Assembly: GCA_013388555.1 (NCBI GenBank)
Contig: JACAFD010000026.1
Span: 1-50,457 of the forward strand
Direction of reading: 5' to 3'
Length of the DNA: 50,457 nt
Source of the DNA: Nitrospirota bacterium
GTDB taxonomy: Bacteria; Nitrospirota; Nitrospiria; Nitrospirales; Nitrospiraceae
The translations under genes were made by a program, and so were the position numbers. Positions 38,560-47,393 of the stretch are shown piece by piece. Positions within the stretch are counted from its first letter, which is position 1. Every line of letters starts with the position of its first letter. The notes below the pieces were generated by a model. It was not told the origin of the DNA. It was given only the letters and a program-made list of their open reading frames with translations, and did no database searches.

Positions 38560-39330
38560 TTAGACCCGCTGTATCTGAGCAAAGAGAATGATTGTAACAA
38601 ACGACTCGGGAATGAGACAAGCCCCACCCACTAGTGCCCCGTCGATAGCATCCGAAGCGAGAAGCGACTCGATGTTCTTGGGCGTCACGCTTCCGCCGTA
38701 CAAGATTCTGATAGCCGACGCCGTCTTGCTGTCCCAGCTGGTTTCTATGAACAAGCGGATCGAGCGATGCACGGCCACAGCCTGCTCCGTGGTAGCACTT
38801 TGTCCTGTGCCGATAGCCCAGATCGGTTCGTAGGCGATTGTGACAGTCGCCAGATCTTGTTTGGTCAACCCAGCCAGCCCGCCGCTCAGTTGTGCTGTGA
38901 CAACCGATTCCGTTTGGCCCGCCTCGCGTTCTGCCATCGATTCTCCCACGCAAAGGATTGGCGAAAGCCCATGCCGCAGCGACGCCAGAACTTTCTTCTG
39001 AATATTCTCATCTCGTTCGCCGAAGAACGTGCGACGTTCAGAATGGCCAACGATCACGTAACGGCAGCCCAATTCGCGCAGCATAGGAGCAGACACTTCT
39101 CCGGTGAAGGCCCCTTTCGTTTCCCAATGTACATCCTGTGCGCCCAGGCTGATCCAGGAAGAGGGGCCCAAGGTGTTGCGTGCCGATTCGAGGGCCGTAA
39201 AAGGTGGCGCGATGACTACTTCGGCGTGAGGCGATGCAGACATTCGCTCCTGGAAGGCGCGAATGAAGGCCACGGCCTCCGAGGCCGTCTTATTCATCTT
39301 CCAGTTGCCGACGATGAGGAGTCTGCGCAT
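38560..39330 (-). CDS. tpiA: Triosephosphate isomerase
   Basis: Interconverts dihydroxyacetone phosphate and glyceraldehyde 3-phosphate. The TIM barrel of 256 residues has the catalytic Lys in GNWKMNKT, His in YVIVGHSERR and Glu in TIAYEPIWAIGTG. The phosphate-binding ILYGGSVTPKN is present. It is the third gene of the gap-pgk-tpiA-secG operon. In an autotroph it would serve gluconeogenic hexose formation as well as glycolysis. Confidence 0.97.
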   Translation of the reverse strand: MRRLLIVGNWKMNKTASEAVAFIRAFQERMSASPHAEVVIAPPFTALESARNTLGPSSWISLGAQDVHWETKGAFTGEVSAPMLRELGCRYVIVGHSERRTFFGERDENIQKKVLASLRHGLSPILCVGESMAEREAGQTESVVTAQLSGGLAGLTKQDLATVTIAYEPIWAIGTGQSATTEQAVAVHRSIRLFIETSWDSKTASAIRILYGGSVTPKNIESLLASDAIDGALVGGACLIPESFVTIILFAQIQRV

Positions 39331-39387
39331 GGTGTCTCAAGAGTGGAATGGAAGGCGTGAGCTCTGGAGGCTGTCAGCGAAAGATGC

Positions 39388-40587
39388 TTACGCGACTCGA
39401 TTCGGAAGGGCGACCAAGCCGGGGAGTTGTTTACCTTCGAGCAACTCCAGTGCAGCGCCGCCGCCGGTTGAGATGAACGACATATTCTCCGACTCGCCGG
39501 CCCGATGCACGGCCAGAGCTGTTTCGCCGCCGCCGACGATTGTCAGGGCATAGGCATCGGCGATTGCGTGAGCCATCGCAAGAGTGCCTCGGGCATAGGC
39601 ATCGATTTCGAAGACTCCCATCGGTCCATTCCACAGAATTGTCTTCGCGTTTTGGACTGCCTCGTTGAAGAGTTTCACAGAGGCCGGGCCGATGTCGAGG
39701 GCATACCACCCATTCGGAATTTCCTGGACTGGAACAATCTTCGATTCCGCCCCAGGTTCGCGGCTGGCCGCAACGACACAATCGACCGGCAGATAAAATT
39801 TCACACCGCGGGAAAGAGCATGGTCTTCGATGCCTTTGGAGAAGTCCAACATGTCGTTTTCGACCAGGGAGTTGCCGATCTCCATTCCCTTAGCCTTTAA
39901 GAAGGTAAAGGCCATGCCACCGCCGATAATGACTTTGTCGACACGCTTGCCAAGATTCTCGATAACGCCGATCTTTCCTGACACTTTCGCACCGCCGAGA
40001 ACGGCAACGAAAGGCCTAACAGGGTTCTCGACTGCTCCTTCAAGGTATTCGATTTCTTTCTTGAGGAGGAATCCGGCGGCAGAGACGGGAATGTATTTGG
40101 TGATGCCGACGGTAGAGGCATGGGCCCGATGTGCGGTGCCGAATGCGTCATTGATATAGACGTCACCGAGGGACGCCAGCGCTTTCGAGAAGGTGTTGTC
40201 GTTGTCCTCTTCACCCTGATGGAATCGGAGGTTTTCAAGGAGCAGGACGTCGCCCGGCTGCATCCTGGCAACAAGCCCTTCCGCTGCCGGGCCGATGCAA
40301 TCCGGTGCAAACAGAATCGTTTTGCCCATAAGCCGTCCCAGGCGTTTTGCCACGGGTGCGAGACTGTACTTGGGATCGACCTTTCCGTTAGGTCTCCCTA
40401 GGTGAGAACAGAGGATTACCTTGGCGCCGTCATCGACGGCTCGATTGATGGTCGGCAGCGTCGAGCGAATACGGGTGTCGTCGGTGATTTGGTGTTCATC
40501 GTCCAATGGGACGTTGAAGTCGGCTCGGATGATGACGCGCTTGTCTCGCAGTACGACATCGTCAATCGTTTGCTTACGCAGTTTCAT
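39388..40587 (-). CDS. pgk: Phosphoglycerate kinase
   Basis: ATP-dependent interconversion of 3-phosphoglycerate and 1,3-bisphosphoglycerate. The 399 residues show the substrate-binding RADFNVPLD, LCSHLGRPNGK, LLENLRFHQGEE and the nucleotide part AVLGGAKVSGKIGVI, with GGGETALAVHRAG and FISTGGGAALELLEGKQLPG near the end. Length is normal. It is the second gene of the operon, 84 bases after gap and 57 before tpiA. Confidence 0.98.
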   Translation of the reverse strand: MKLRKQTIDDVVLRDKRVIIRADFNVPLDDEHQITDDTRIRSTLPTINRAVDDGAKVILCSHLGRPNGKVDPKYSLAPVAKRLGRLMGKTILFAPDCIGPAAEGLVARMQPGDVLLLENLRFHQGEEDNDNTFSKALASLGDVYINDAFGTAHRAHASTVGITKYIPVSAAGFLLKKEIEYLEGAVENPVRPFVAVLGGAKVSGKIGVIENLGKRVDKVIIGGGMAFTFLKAKGMEIGNSLVENDMLDFSKGIEDHALSRGVKFYLPVDCVVAASREPGAESKIVPVQEIPNGWYALDIGPASVKLFNEAVQNAKTILWNGPMGVFEIDAYARGTLAMAHAIADAYALTIVGGGETALAVHRAGESENMSFISTGGGAALELLEGKQLPGLVALPNRVA

Positions 40588-40671
40588 GGGGACTCCGTCA
40601 GGTCTGTCCTTCCAGGAATGGGAGTCAGCGTGAGACAGAATCAGGCTGAGGCAGGAATTGCCTCGCGGCGC

Positions 40672-41697
<1,026 letters not shown>

Positions 41698-41935
41698 TCA
41701 CGAAAAAAGCCGGCGAAACATACCTGCCAGAGTGAGGCCGATAGTATCGACGCTCCAGGGCCTTGTCAAGTTCTACCAAGATGGTAACCATGCGGGGGAT
41801 CAGAGAAGTTTCACTGCCCCCAGCCCTCTGTTCGCAGAGCAAGTGCAAGAGCCGCGACCCCGATGTTGCGTCTCTGTCGCTGGGTTCGTTAGAGTTCGCT
41901 TGATCCATCCTAAGACGTTCTCCTCTGAGGCAGCG

Positions 41936-44347
41936 GTGAATCTTTTCGATCAGACAACGATGGTATTGGAGTGGCCCAGACTGCTCGAGGCCCTTGCCGG
42001 ACACGCCCGTTCGACTATGGGGGCGGTCCGTTGTCGTGCCCTCGAATTGGCAACCAACCTCCACGATGCGCAGCAGCGCCAACAGGAAACAACGGAAATG
42101 GGACAGCTACAAGCATCCGGCGAGGCTTTGCCAACCTTGGCATTTCCAGATGTCCGAGACCCACTCGCCCGGGCGAGGAAAGGGGCGTCTTTGGAAATCC
42201 ACGAACTTCGGGATTGCGCAATGGTGCTGGAGTTATTGGAGGAATGCGGACGTTTTGTGGAGCGGCATCACGATGACGTCCCAACGCTCGTATCCGTTGC
42301 GCACGACCTGCGATCAATCAGAGAATTGCGACCCGTCAAAGCCGCTCTAGATGCGGCGATCCACCCCGACGGCTCGATCAAGGAGTCTGCGACGCCGGAA
42401 TTACGACGCTCGACCCACCAGGCTCAATCGCTCAAACAGGAGATGCGCCATCAGGTAGATCAAATTCTGCATTCAGGTCGCTATGAGGAAATCTTACAAG
42501 AGAAATATTTCGCCCAGAGAGAAGGACGCTATGTCATTCCGGTGAAGGCCGACATGAAGGGACGGGTGTCGGGAATCGTCCATGACATCTCGGCAAGCGG
42601 AGCCACAGTCTTTCTCGAACCGCGCGAGCTGGTCGACCTGAATAATTCCATTAAAGTGACGGATCTTGAGATCGAGCGGGAAGTGCGACGCATTCTCCGT
42701 GAGTTGTCCGCCCTCGTCGCAACACAATCCGATGTCCTGTTGGCTGGGCTCGATGCGCTGACCCTGCTTGACTGCATCTCGGCACGGGCATCGTTCGGTC
42801 GTCAGCTGAAGGCTCATCCTGTCAGGCTCAACGACAAAGGGCGCATCCGACTGCTGCAGGCCAGGCATCCTTTGCTGGTGTTGTCGAACAAACAGGTGGT
42901 GGCCAACGATATTCTCCTGGATGAGTCGATCCACGTGCTTGTCATCTCCGGTCCTAATACAGGCGGGAAGACCGTAACTCTCAAAATCGTCGGGCTCTTT
43001 GCCTTGATGGTCAGGGCCGGATTGCATCTGCCCTGTGACATGGGGTCCGAAATGGCGATCTTCTCCGGCATTTATGCTGATATCGGCGACGCTCAAGACC
43101 TGGCCCATGACCTCTCCAGCTTCTCCGCGCACATGACCCAGATGATTCAGTTGCTGGAGGAAACGGGTCAGAGGCGCAGAGACAACATGAATACTGTTCC
43201 GCAGCAACCGCTGCTCCTCCTCGACGAACCGGTGACCTCGACCGATCCAACAGAAGGAGCTGCCCTTGCCGAAGCCTTACTCTGCCGGCTAGCCACGCTG
43301 GGAATGAAGGTCATTGCAACCACTCACTATGGGTCGCTGAAGGCCTTGGCCCACACGATGCCGGGCTTCGCCAATGCCAGCGTCGAATTCGACGTTGTGA
43401 CCCTCTCGCCTACCTATCGCCTCTTCATGGGGATACCAGGCGGGTCCTCTGCGCTTGAGATTGCCGGACGACTAGGCATGGACCGAGTGTTGCTCAATGA
43501 GGCGAGGCAAAGGCTCCATAAAGACGAACGTGTCATGGAAGCGATGCTGCACGATTTGCAAGCAACGCAGCGCAAGTTGGCCGACGACCTGGCCAAGGCT
43601 GTCGAGGCCAGGAGTGAAGCGGAACAAGCGGAACAGCGAGTGAAAGCACAACTGGCCCATCTGGAAGAAACCGAACGTGAAGCGCAGAAGAGTCTCAAAC
43701 GAAAACTCAGCGAACAGTTCAGCCGCGCAAGGGCAGAGGTGCAAGCCACGGTCGATACCGTCAAAGGCGAGCAGAAATTGATTAAGGCCAAAGCGGCAAA
43801 GCAACGATTGTTCGAGCTTGAGGCGCGGACGAGAGCCGAAATGGCTCCGCCCGTTATGCCGATTCCGCTAGCACAGTTGGGAGTGGGAGATCAGGTCGAA
43901 ATCAGCGGGCTTGGCATAACCGGCACGCTCCTCGAAACGCCACAGGGAAAGAAACGTGTGAGGGTAAAGGTGGGGGATGGAGAAGTGCTCGCCACAGTGG
44001 CGAATCTCGTTGGTCTCTCACGAAAGCATGTTGCACCGCCGAAGCCAGTGCCATCGTCATCAAGCCCCAGCCGGTTCTCGTCGGGCGGTGGGCTGGGACT
44101 CGATGAACAGACGGTTGTGGATGTTCGAGGGAAGGCGTCGAACGAGGCGTTGGATGAGATGGTTACAGCGCTGGATCGTGCGACTATGGCTGGCGCGCCG
44201 TTTCTTCGCATCATTCATGGCCATGGCACGGGGAAACTCAAAACGTCGTTGCGAGATTATTTGAAAGACTCGCCCTATGTGGCGGAGTTCCGTGCAGGAG
44301 ATCGGGCAGAAGGCGGGGATGGGGTGACGATTGTGCGGTTGCGCTAA
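41936..44347 (+). CDS. mutS2: Endonuclease MutS2 (ribosome collision/recombination factor)
   Basis: MutS2 proteins suppress homologous recombination, and in Bacillus they split collided ribosomes. The core carries Walker A SGPNTGGKTVTLK near residue 340, Walker B LLLLDEPVTSTDPTEG and TTHYGSLKALA. A long coiled coil (about 530-650) follows, then a C-terminal Smr nuclease domain (VDVRGKASNEALDEM, then IIHGHGTGKLK) from about 725. GTG 41936 is chosen, with GAGG five bases before it: the following LFDQTTMVLEWPRLLEALA matches the family's N-terminus, and the result (803 residues) fits. A longer frame from 41684 would overlap gap and add residues foreign to the family. Confidence 0.94.
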   Translation: MNLFDQTTMVLEWPRLLEALAGHARSTMGAVRCRALELATNLHDAQQRQQETTEMGQLQASGEALPTLAFPDVRDPLARARKGASLEIHELRDCAMVLELLEECGRFVERHHDDVPTLVSVAHDLRSIRELRPVKAALDAAIHPDGSIKESATPELRRSTHQAQSLKQEMRHQVDQILHSGRYEEILQEKYFAQREGRYVIPVKADMKGRVSGIVHDISASGATVFLEPRELVDLNNSIKVTDLEIEREVRRILRELSALVATQSDVLLAGLDALTLLDCISARASFGRQLKAHPVRLNDKGRIRLLQARHPLLVLSNKQVVANDILLDESIHVLVISGPNTGGKTVTLKIVGLFALMVRAGLHLPCDMGSEMAIFSGIYADIGDAQDLAHDLSSFSAHMTQMIQLLEETGQRRRDNMNTVPQQPLLLLDEPVTSTDPTEGAALAEALLCRLATLGMKVIATTHYGSLKALAHTMPGFANASVEFDVVTLSPTYRLFMGIPGGSSALEIAGRLGMDRVLLNEARQRLHKDERVMEAMLHDLQATQRKLADDLAKAVEARSEAEQAEQRVKAQLAHLEETEREAQKSLKRKLSEQFSRARAEVQATVDTVKGEQKLIKAKAAKQRLFELEARTRAEMAPPVMPIPLAQLGVGDQVEISGLGITGTLLETPQGKKRVRVKVGDGEVLATVANLVGLSRKHVAPPKPVPSSSSPSRFSSGGGLGLDEQTVVDVRGKASNEALDEMVTALDRATMAGAPFLRIIHGHGTGKLKTSLRDYLKDSPYVAEFRAGDRAEGGDGVTIVRLR

Positions 44348-44376
44348 AAAAAGGTGAGGGCTAGATGGCCTCGCCT
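44346..44376 (-). terminator. Intrinsic terminator after the 58-residue membrane gene
   Basis: On the minus strand AGGCGAGGC pairs with GCCCTCACCT (one G-T pair) and is followed by TTTTTTTA. The T run overlaps the mutS2 stop codon. It would end transcription of the plsC-remnant and small membrane gene pair; the stem may also act for mutS2 in the other direction, without a T run there. Confidence 0.6.
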
Positions 44377-44429
44377 GGGTTGATGGCACGTCATAGGGAA
44401 TCGATTGCGAAGCAGTCGGAAGGTCATGT

Positions 44430-44606
44430 CTATTCTCTTCTATTGAGGCGCGTCATCATGGCACCTAAGCCCAATACGATAGCCAAAAAAACCAGGAGTA
44501 TCGCCGTTAACGAGCCAAGCACGCAGGAAAAATCCTTGTTGCAGAGATCAAACATATATTGCCAAAACCCCCACATTTTGGTCTGAGCTAGGGTTTTTAC
44601 AAACAT
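44430..44606 (-). CDS. Small membrane protein, 58 residues, unknown
   Basis: A short ORF with a very strong ribosome binding site (AAGGAGGGG, 5 bases before the ATG). The product has an amphipathic Trp/Phe-rich N-terminal part with two Cys (FDLCNKDFSC), one confident membrane helix (LTAILLVFLAIVLGLGAMM) and a basic tail (TRLNRRE). I recognise no family. It lies 50 bases after the broken plsC on the same strand and is followed by an intrinsic terminator. The ribosome binding site, helix and terminator make a real gene likely. Confidence 0.65.
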   Translation of the reverse strand: MFVKTLAQTKMWGFWQYMFDLCNKDFSCVLGSLTAILLVFLAIVLGLGAMMTRLNRRE

Positions 44607-44655
44607 CGTATCCCCTCCTTGGCACTTCTCTTCGGTCCTAGGGTACAGAAACCAG

Positions 44656-45306
44656 CTAGGTTAGCGATTCAACGGCAACGCGTAACCGCTCAGTCAGTTC
44701 CGTCGCCGCTGCCGGATCTTCCCGGGCGCGCGCGACTTCGATCGGTTCTCCAACGATAACTCGCAACTTCGGGAAGCCGATTCTGCCGCGCGCGAGAGCT
44801 CGTGCCGTCCCTACAAGGCGGGCTGGCACAAGCGGCGCCCCCGTTACGAGCGCCATGCGCGCAGCACCCCTGTGCCAGACACGGTCGCCGCTGACCGCAC
44901 CCTGCGGGAAAATCACCACCGCCTGTTCTGCATCGAGTGCCTACCGTACCTGCGCGAGCGCGAGATGGTCGCTCCGCCCCCTCTCAATCCGGATCGCTCC
45001 GAGTCCGTCGAGCATCCACGCGAGCAGTCGGGATCGCCAAAGCTCTGCCTTCGCGAGAAAACGCAGTTCCCGCGAGAGGGCTGCCCCGAGGACGATCCCG
45101 TCAAGTACGGAGTCGTGATTCGGCGCGACGACCACAGGTCCGGTGACGGGGAGGCGATCGGCGCCGACCACTTCGAGTCGATAGACAGCGCGCACCCAGT
45201 GGCAGAATGTCTGGCGAACTTGTGCGTAGGTCGGAGCGGAGAACGGCAGGAGGCTGGTAGCTTTGTTTGCCTGTCGACTGACAAGGGTGTCCATCAAGAA
45301 TTCCAT
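44656..45306 (-). pseudogene. 1-acylglycerol-3-phosphate acyltransferase (PlsC family), amber-interrupted
   Basis: Two halves of one PlsC-type acyltransferase in the same frame are divided by a single TAG (44941-44943). The N-terminal half has the acceptor/catalytic NHDSVLDG (HX4D). The second half, after the stop, has VVIFPQGAVSGDR, the FPEG motif with Gln for Glu, and APLVPARLVGTA. PlsC adds the second acyl chain to lysophosphatidic acid. A Gln codon (CAG) in place of TAG would restore a normal protein of about 216 residues. It is therefore a recent pseudogene, a sequencing error or a read-through site. The start is good (ATG after GAGGAGGAGG). The 265 bases upstream hold nothing I recognise. 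Confidence 0.8.
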
Positions 45307-45571
45307 CAGACCTCCTCCTCATCATTCGCTACTGTGCTCACGCGCCACATTGGTCGTTTGACCGTCTTGTGACAATCCCGCTCATTCATGCTTGTCACCC
45401 GCTTCTGTGGCTCACCGAGAAGGCAGATCCCTCCGGGGTGAAGAGAGGGACCTGTCTACCTCAGCGTGAGACGCCCGCGTAGTTGCAGCGTCACATCGCC
45501 CGCCTGTTTTTCTCAGTCTGGCTCCTGGCCCCCCTGTTCAGCCAAAGGCCTGTGCCGGTGGCCGCGCACCG

Positions 45572-45784
45572 TTAGGGCTCACCTCTGGGTTCTGTCTCGT
45601 GTTGCCATCCTCTCCAGGCATAGAAAAACCCCACCGGCGCACTGAGGAAGCAGATCCATGCCAGCGGCGACGATTCCGCGAACAGCCAACCGGCAAGAGC
45701 GGTATAGATCATTCCTCCAACAAAATAGAGGTACCAAGGAATCTTCCCCTTGTTGTTCAACACCATGTTGCTGTGTGATGTCAT
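45572..45784 (-). CDS. Small two-helix membrane protein, unknown
   Basis: A 70-residue protein starting at ATG 45784, 6 bases after GGAGGG. It has a short polar start (SHSNMVLNNKGK), two hydrophobic segments (WYLYFVGGMIYTALAGWLF and LAWICFLSAPVGFFYAW) and a polar tail (QHETEPRGEP). No family recognised. It is the last gene of a six-gene minus-strand run that starts with the STAS gene and is predicted to be sigma-54-dependent. The reading frame continues upstream but with no site. Confidence 0.7.
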   Translation of the reverse strand: MTSHSNMVLNNKGKIPWYLYFVGGMIYTALAGWLFAESSPLAWICFLSAPVGFFYAWRGWQHETEPRGEP

Positions 45785-45834
45785 GTGATCCCTCCTAAGC
45801 ATCTGGTGATCCCGAATGACGGATGGCTGGCGTT

Positions 45835-46425
45835 CTACGAACGGGGAGCCGCAGTCCACAAGCCACGCACCCACTGCGATCGTAGGAGCTTGTAGACGAG
45901 CCAGCCAAAGAACAGCAGGCCCACCAGCGGTCCCACTATGGACAGCACCAGCTTCTGATAATCGATCATGTGTACCCGCAGAAGATACTGCGGCCGTCGT
46001 AGCAGATCCCGCTTCTCCGACTCAATGGTGACCGTATAGAGGCCCTCGTTCAGCCGGACTTCGCTCCTGAGCACGCCATCCGGATGGAAGATCGGATGTA
46101 CGTCCGCCACGATCTCACCCTCTTCCTCATTCTTGGCGTTGCCCCTTATGACCCGCATCCCAATCGGCTCGTTGCGTAGCGATGGGTCTACCAGGTCCAC
46201 GACCAGGAATGTCTCACCTTCCTGAGGAATCTCCGTGCAGTATTGATTTTGTGTCTCGTATTGGGGTTGATGGGCACTGAAATGCACCATGCTCTCCCCT
46301 GCCAGGCGCATGCAGGGATCCTGTTCCATATCGGCGCCACCATGGGCCGCGGCGCTGCCGGGGTGTGACAGAGCTGCCACAAGCATGAGTACCGTTACGC
46401 CAGCCCCTGTCATGTGCCTAATCAT
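45835..46425 (-). CDS. Membrane-anchored periplasmic protein, unknown (amo-neighbourhood)
   Basis: A 196-residue protein. A signal peptide ends near GSAAAHGGADM, then a periplasmic domain of about 130 residues, then one C-terminal membrane helix (LVLSIVGPLVGLLFFGWLVY) and a short basic cytoplasmic tail. The exported part begins with His, Met and Cys residues (HGGADMEQDPCMR, MVHFSAHQPQ, YCTEIPQEGE), with two Cys that could bridge or bind metal. A beta-sandwich-like remainder follows (VDLVDPSLRNEPIGMRVI...GLYTVTIES). The layout recalls the copper-handling helper proteins found near amo/pmo genes, but I cannot place it in a named family. It overlaps the zinc-ribbon gene upstream by 8 bases. Confidence 0.75.
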   Translation of the reverse strand: MIRHMTGAGVTVLMLVAALSHPGSAAAHGGADMEQDPCMRLAGESMVHFSAHQPQYETQNQYCTEIPQEGETFLVVDLVDPSLRNEPIGMRVIRGNAKNEEEGEIVADVHPIFHPDGVLRSEVRLNEGLYTVTIESEKRDLLRRPQYLLRVHMIDYQKLVLSIVGPLVGLLFFGWLVYKLLRSQWVRGLWTAAPRS

Positions 46426-46684
46426 GGCAAACCCTCCTCTTTTGGGCCGTGAGATGATCCGCTATTCGGTCCACCCACGATGACAGAGCTCCGTGCACGG
46501 TGGTCAATGTCTGGGTGGGTGCGACAACTGACGACGTGATATGCCGGTGCGCAGCAATCACTGGATCGACAATTGCTCCACAGTTGATGCAACGCCATCC
46601 AGTAAACTCGTAGTCACTCGAGAGACCTTCAAAATCTTCAAACAGCTCAAATACCATCAATCCATCACACCGTAGGCACGTCAT
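46418..46684 (-). CDS. Small zinc-ribbon protein
   Basis: An 88-residue protein starting at ATG 46684 after GGAGG (6-base spacing). Two CxxC pairs, CLRC near the N-terminus and CINC about 30 residues later (FTGWRCINCGAIVDPVI), make a zinc ribbon. The rest is a mostly polar tail with no known domain. Small proteins of this pattern are common in Nitrospira from memory; their job is unknown. It is in the STAS-led operon. A longer frame upstream is not supported. Confidence 0.75.
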   Translation of the reverse strand: MTCLRCDGLMVFELFEDFEGLSSDYEFTGWRCINCGAIVDPVIAAHRHITSSVVAPTQTLTTVHGALSSWVDRIADHLTAQKRRVCHD

Positions 46685-46776
46685 CTGGTGCCTCCTTCTT
46701 TGACGGGACCTTGTGTCTGATCCTCCATGACCCTTTCCACTGTTCCTCCTCCTCAGCAAAGCCGTTCCATTCAGCC

Positions 46777-46857
46777 TTAGCCTTTGAAGTAACCAGTAGC
46801 AAGTACCAGGCACATCACAGCGATGGCACCAAGAACGATGAAAATGATGTGTTTCAT
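46777..46857 (-). CDS. 26-residue membrane micropeptide (paralogue 2)
   Basis: A tiny ORF starting with ATG 46857 after GAGGTGACGCC. The product is one hydrophobic helix, MKHIIFIVLGAIAVMCLVLA followed by TGYFKG. It is plainly related to the next upstream micropeptide: both share IFIxLG, VMCLxLATG and the G/F/L tail. The tandem duplication, the conserved pattern and the strong ribosome binding sites show that these are real genes in spite of their size. Function unknown; such peptides often stabilise membrane complexes. Confidence 0.7.
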   Translation of the reverse strand: MKHIIFIVLGAIAVMCLVLATGYFKG

Positions 46858-46866
46858 GGCGTCACC

Positions 46867-46983
46867 TCAGGGTCTGAGGAGACCCGTTGCCAGTGCCAGG
46901 CACATCACAAGTACACCACCAAGAATAATGAAAATGACGCCCTTCACGGAGTGATCATTTTTTTGAACCGTCGTACCTGGCAT
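46867..46983 (-). CDS. 38-residue membrane micropeptide (paralogue 1)
   Basis: It starts at ATG 46983, 5 bases after GGAGGG. A polar N-terminus (PGTTVQKNDHSVKG) precedes one membrane helix (VIFIILGGVLVMCLALATG) and LLRP. The helix matches the following 26-residue peptide at most positions. The TGA stop lies in the ribosome binding site of paralogue 2 (CTGAGGTGACG), so the two are tightly coupled. They lie between the STAS and zinc-ribbon genes. Confidence 0.72.
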   Translation of the reverse strand: MPGTTVQKNDHSVKGVIFIILGGVLVMCLALATGLLRP

Positions 46984-47034
46984 TTGAACCCTCCTTTCTT
47001 ATGTGTCGCTGTTGGTTATCAGAATTGCATCGCC

Positions 47035-47301
47035 TCATTCTTCTCCACCTTTTTCACGTACCATCCACTCCCGTATGTAGGGCCAGCAATGGAGGAACTC
47101 GACTCCCTCTTGCTCACAGGCGTTCAGAAATCGAACGGTCTCGACGTCCACGAGCGTCACCCCACTGAGGTCCAGCACAATCCGCGACTGAGCCGCTTCT
47201 AGTTGTGTCTTCAATTCATCCAGATGCGTCGATTTCAGCCGACCACTCACACGAATCATCGTCTTGAGACGGTGGGTTTCCTTTTCAATCCTTACTGTCA
47301 T
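47035..47301 (-). CDS. STAS domain protein
   Basis: An 88-residue single STAS domain (sulfate transporter/anti-sigma antagonist fold): RLKTMIRVSGRL strand, then RIVLDLSGVTLVDVETVRFLNAC. At the place where SpoIIAA-type antagonists have a phosphorylated Ser (DxSG.xxxDSSG) this protein has DVET, so phospho-switching in the usual way is doubtful, though Thr follows. It starts at ATG 47301 with GAGG six bases upstream. It is the first gene of the six-gene operon, directly behind a predicted sigma-54 promoter. It may sense or scaffold; the partner is unknown. Confidence 0.8.
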   Translation of the reverse strand: MTVRIEKETHRLKTMIRVSGRLKSTHLDELKTQLEAAQSRIVLDLSGVTLVDVETVRFLNACEQEGVEFLHCWPYIREWMVREKGGEE

Positions 47302-47335
47302 GTGCAACCTCGGCGATCCAGATGGCCAAGAGTAT

Positions 47336-47351
47336 TGCAATCAAGAGCCCA
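47336..47351 (-). promoter_or_regulatory. Predicted sigma-54 (-24/-12) promoter of the STAS operon
   Basis: On the minus strand the sequence is TGGGCTCTTGATTGCA. Compared with TGGCAC-N5-TTGCA it keeps TGG at -24 and TTGCA at -12 with exact spacing (8 of 11 conserved positions; the invariant GG and GC are intact). The predicted start, about 47325, leaves a 5' UTR of about 24 bases with the STAS ribosome binding site. Two dyad sites centred about 76 and 94 bases upstream of the start fit activator binding. Confidence 0.6.
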
Positions 47352-47393
47352 GTTGTAAGCCATTGATAGACTTGCGCTTCGTATGTGAAATGC

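Noticed and set aside
38546-38953. N-terminal extension of secG to 38953
   Set aside because: It lies out of frame inside tpiA, has no membrane or family pattern, and a proper ATG with GGAG is at 38545.
45307-45387. 27-codon minus-strand ORF overlapping the plsC start
   Set aside because: No convincing ribosome binding site or motif; an acidic tail simply encodes the GGAGG-rich plsC ribosome binding site.
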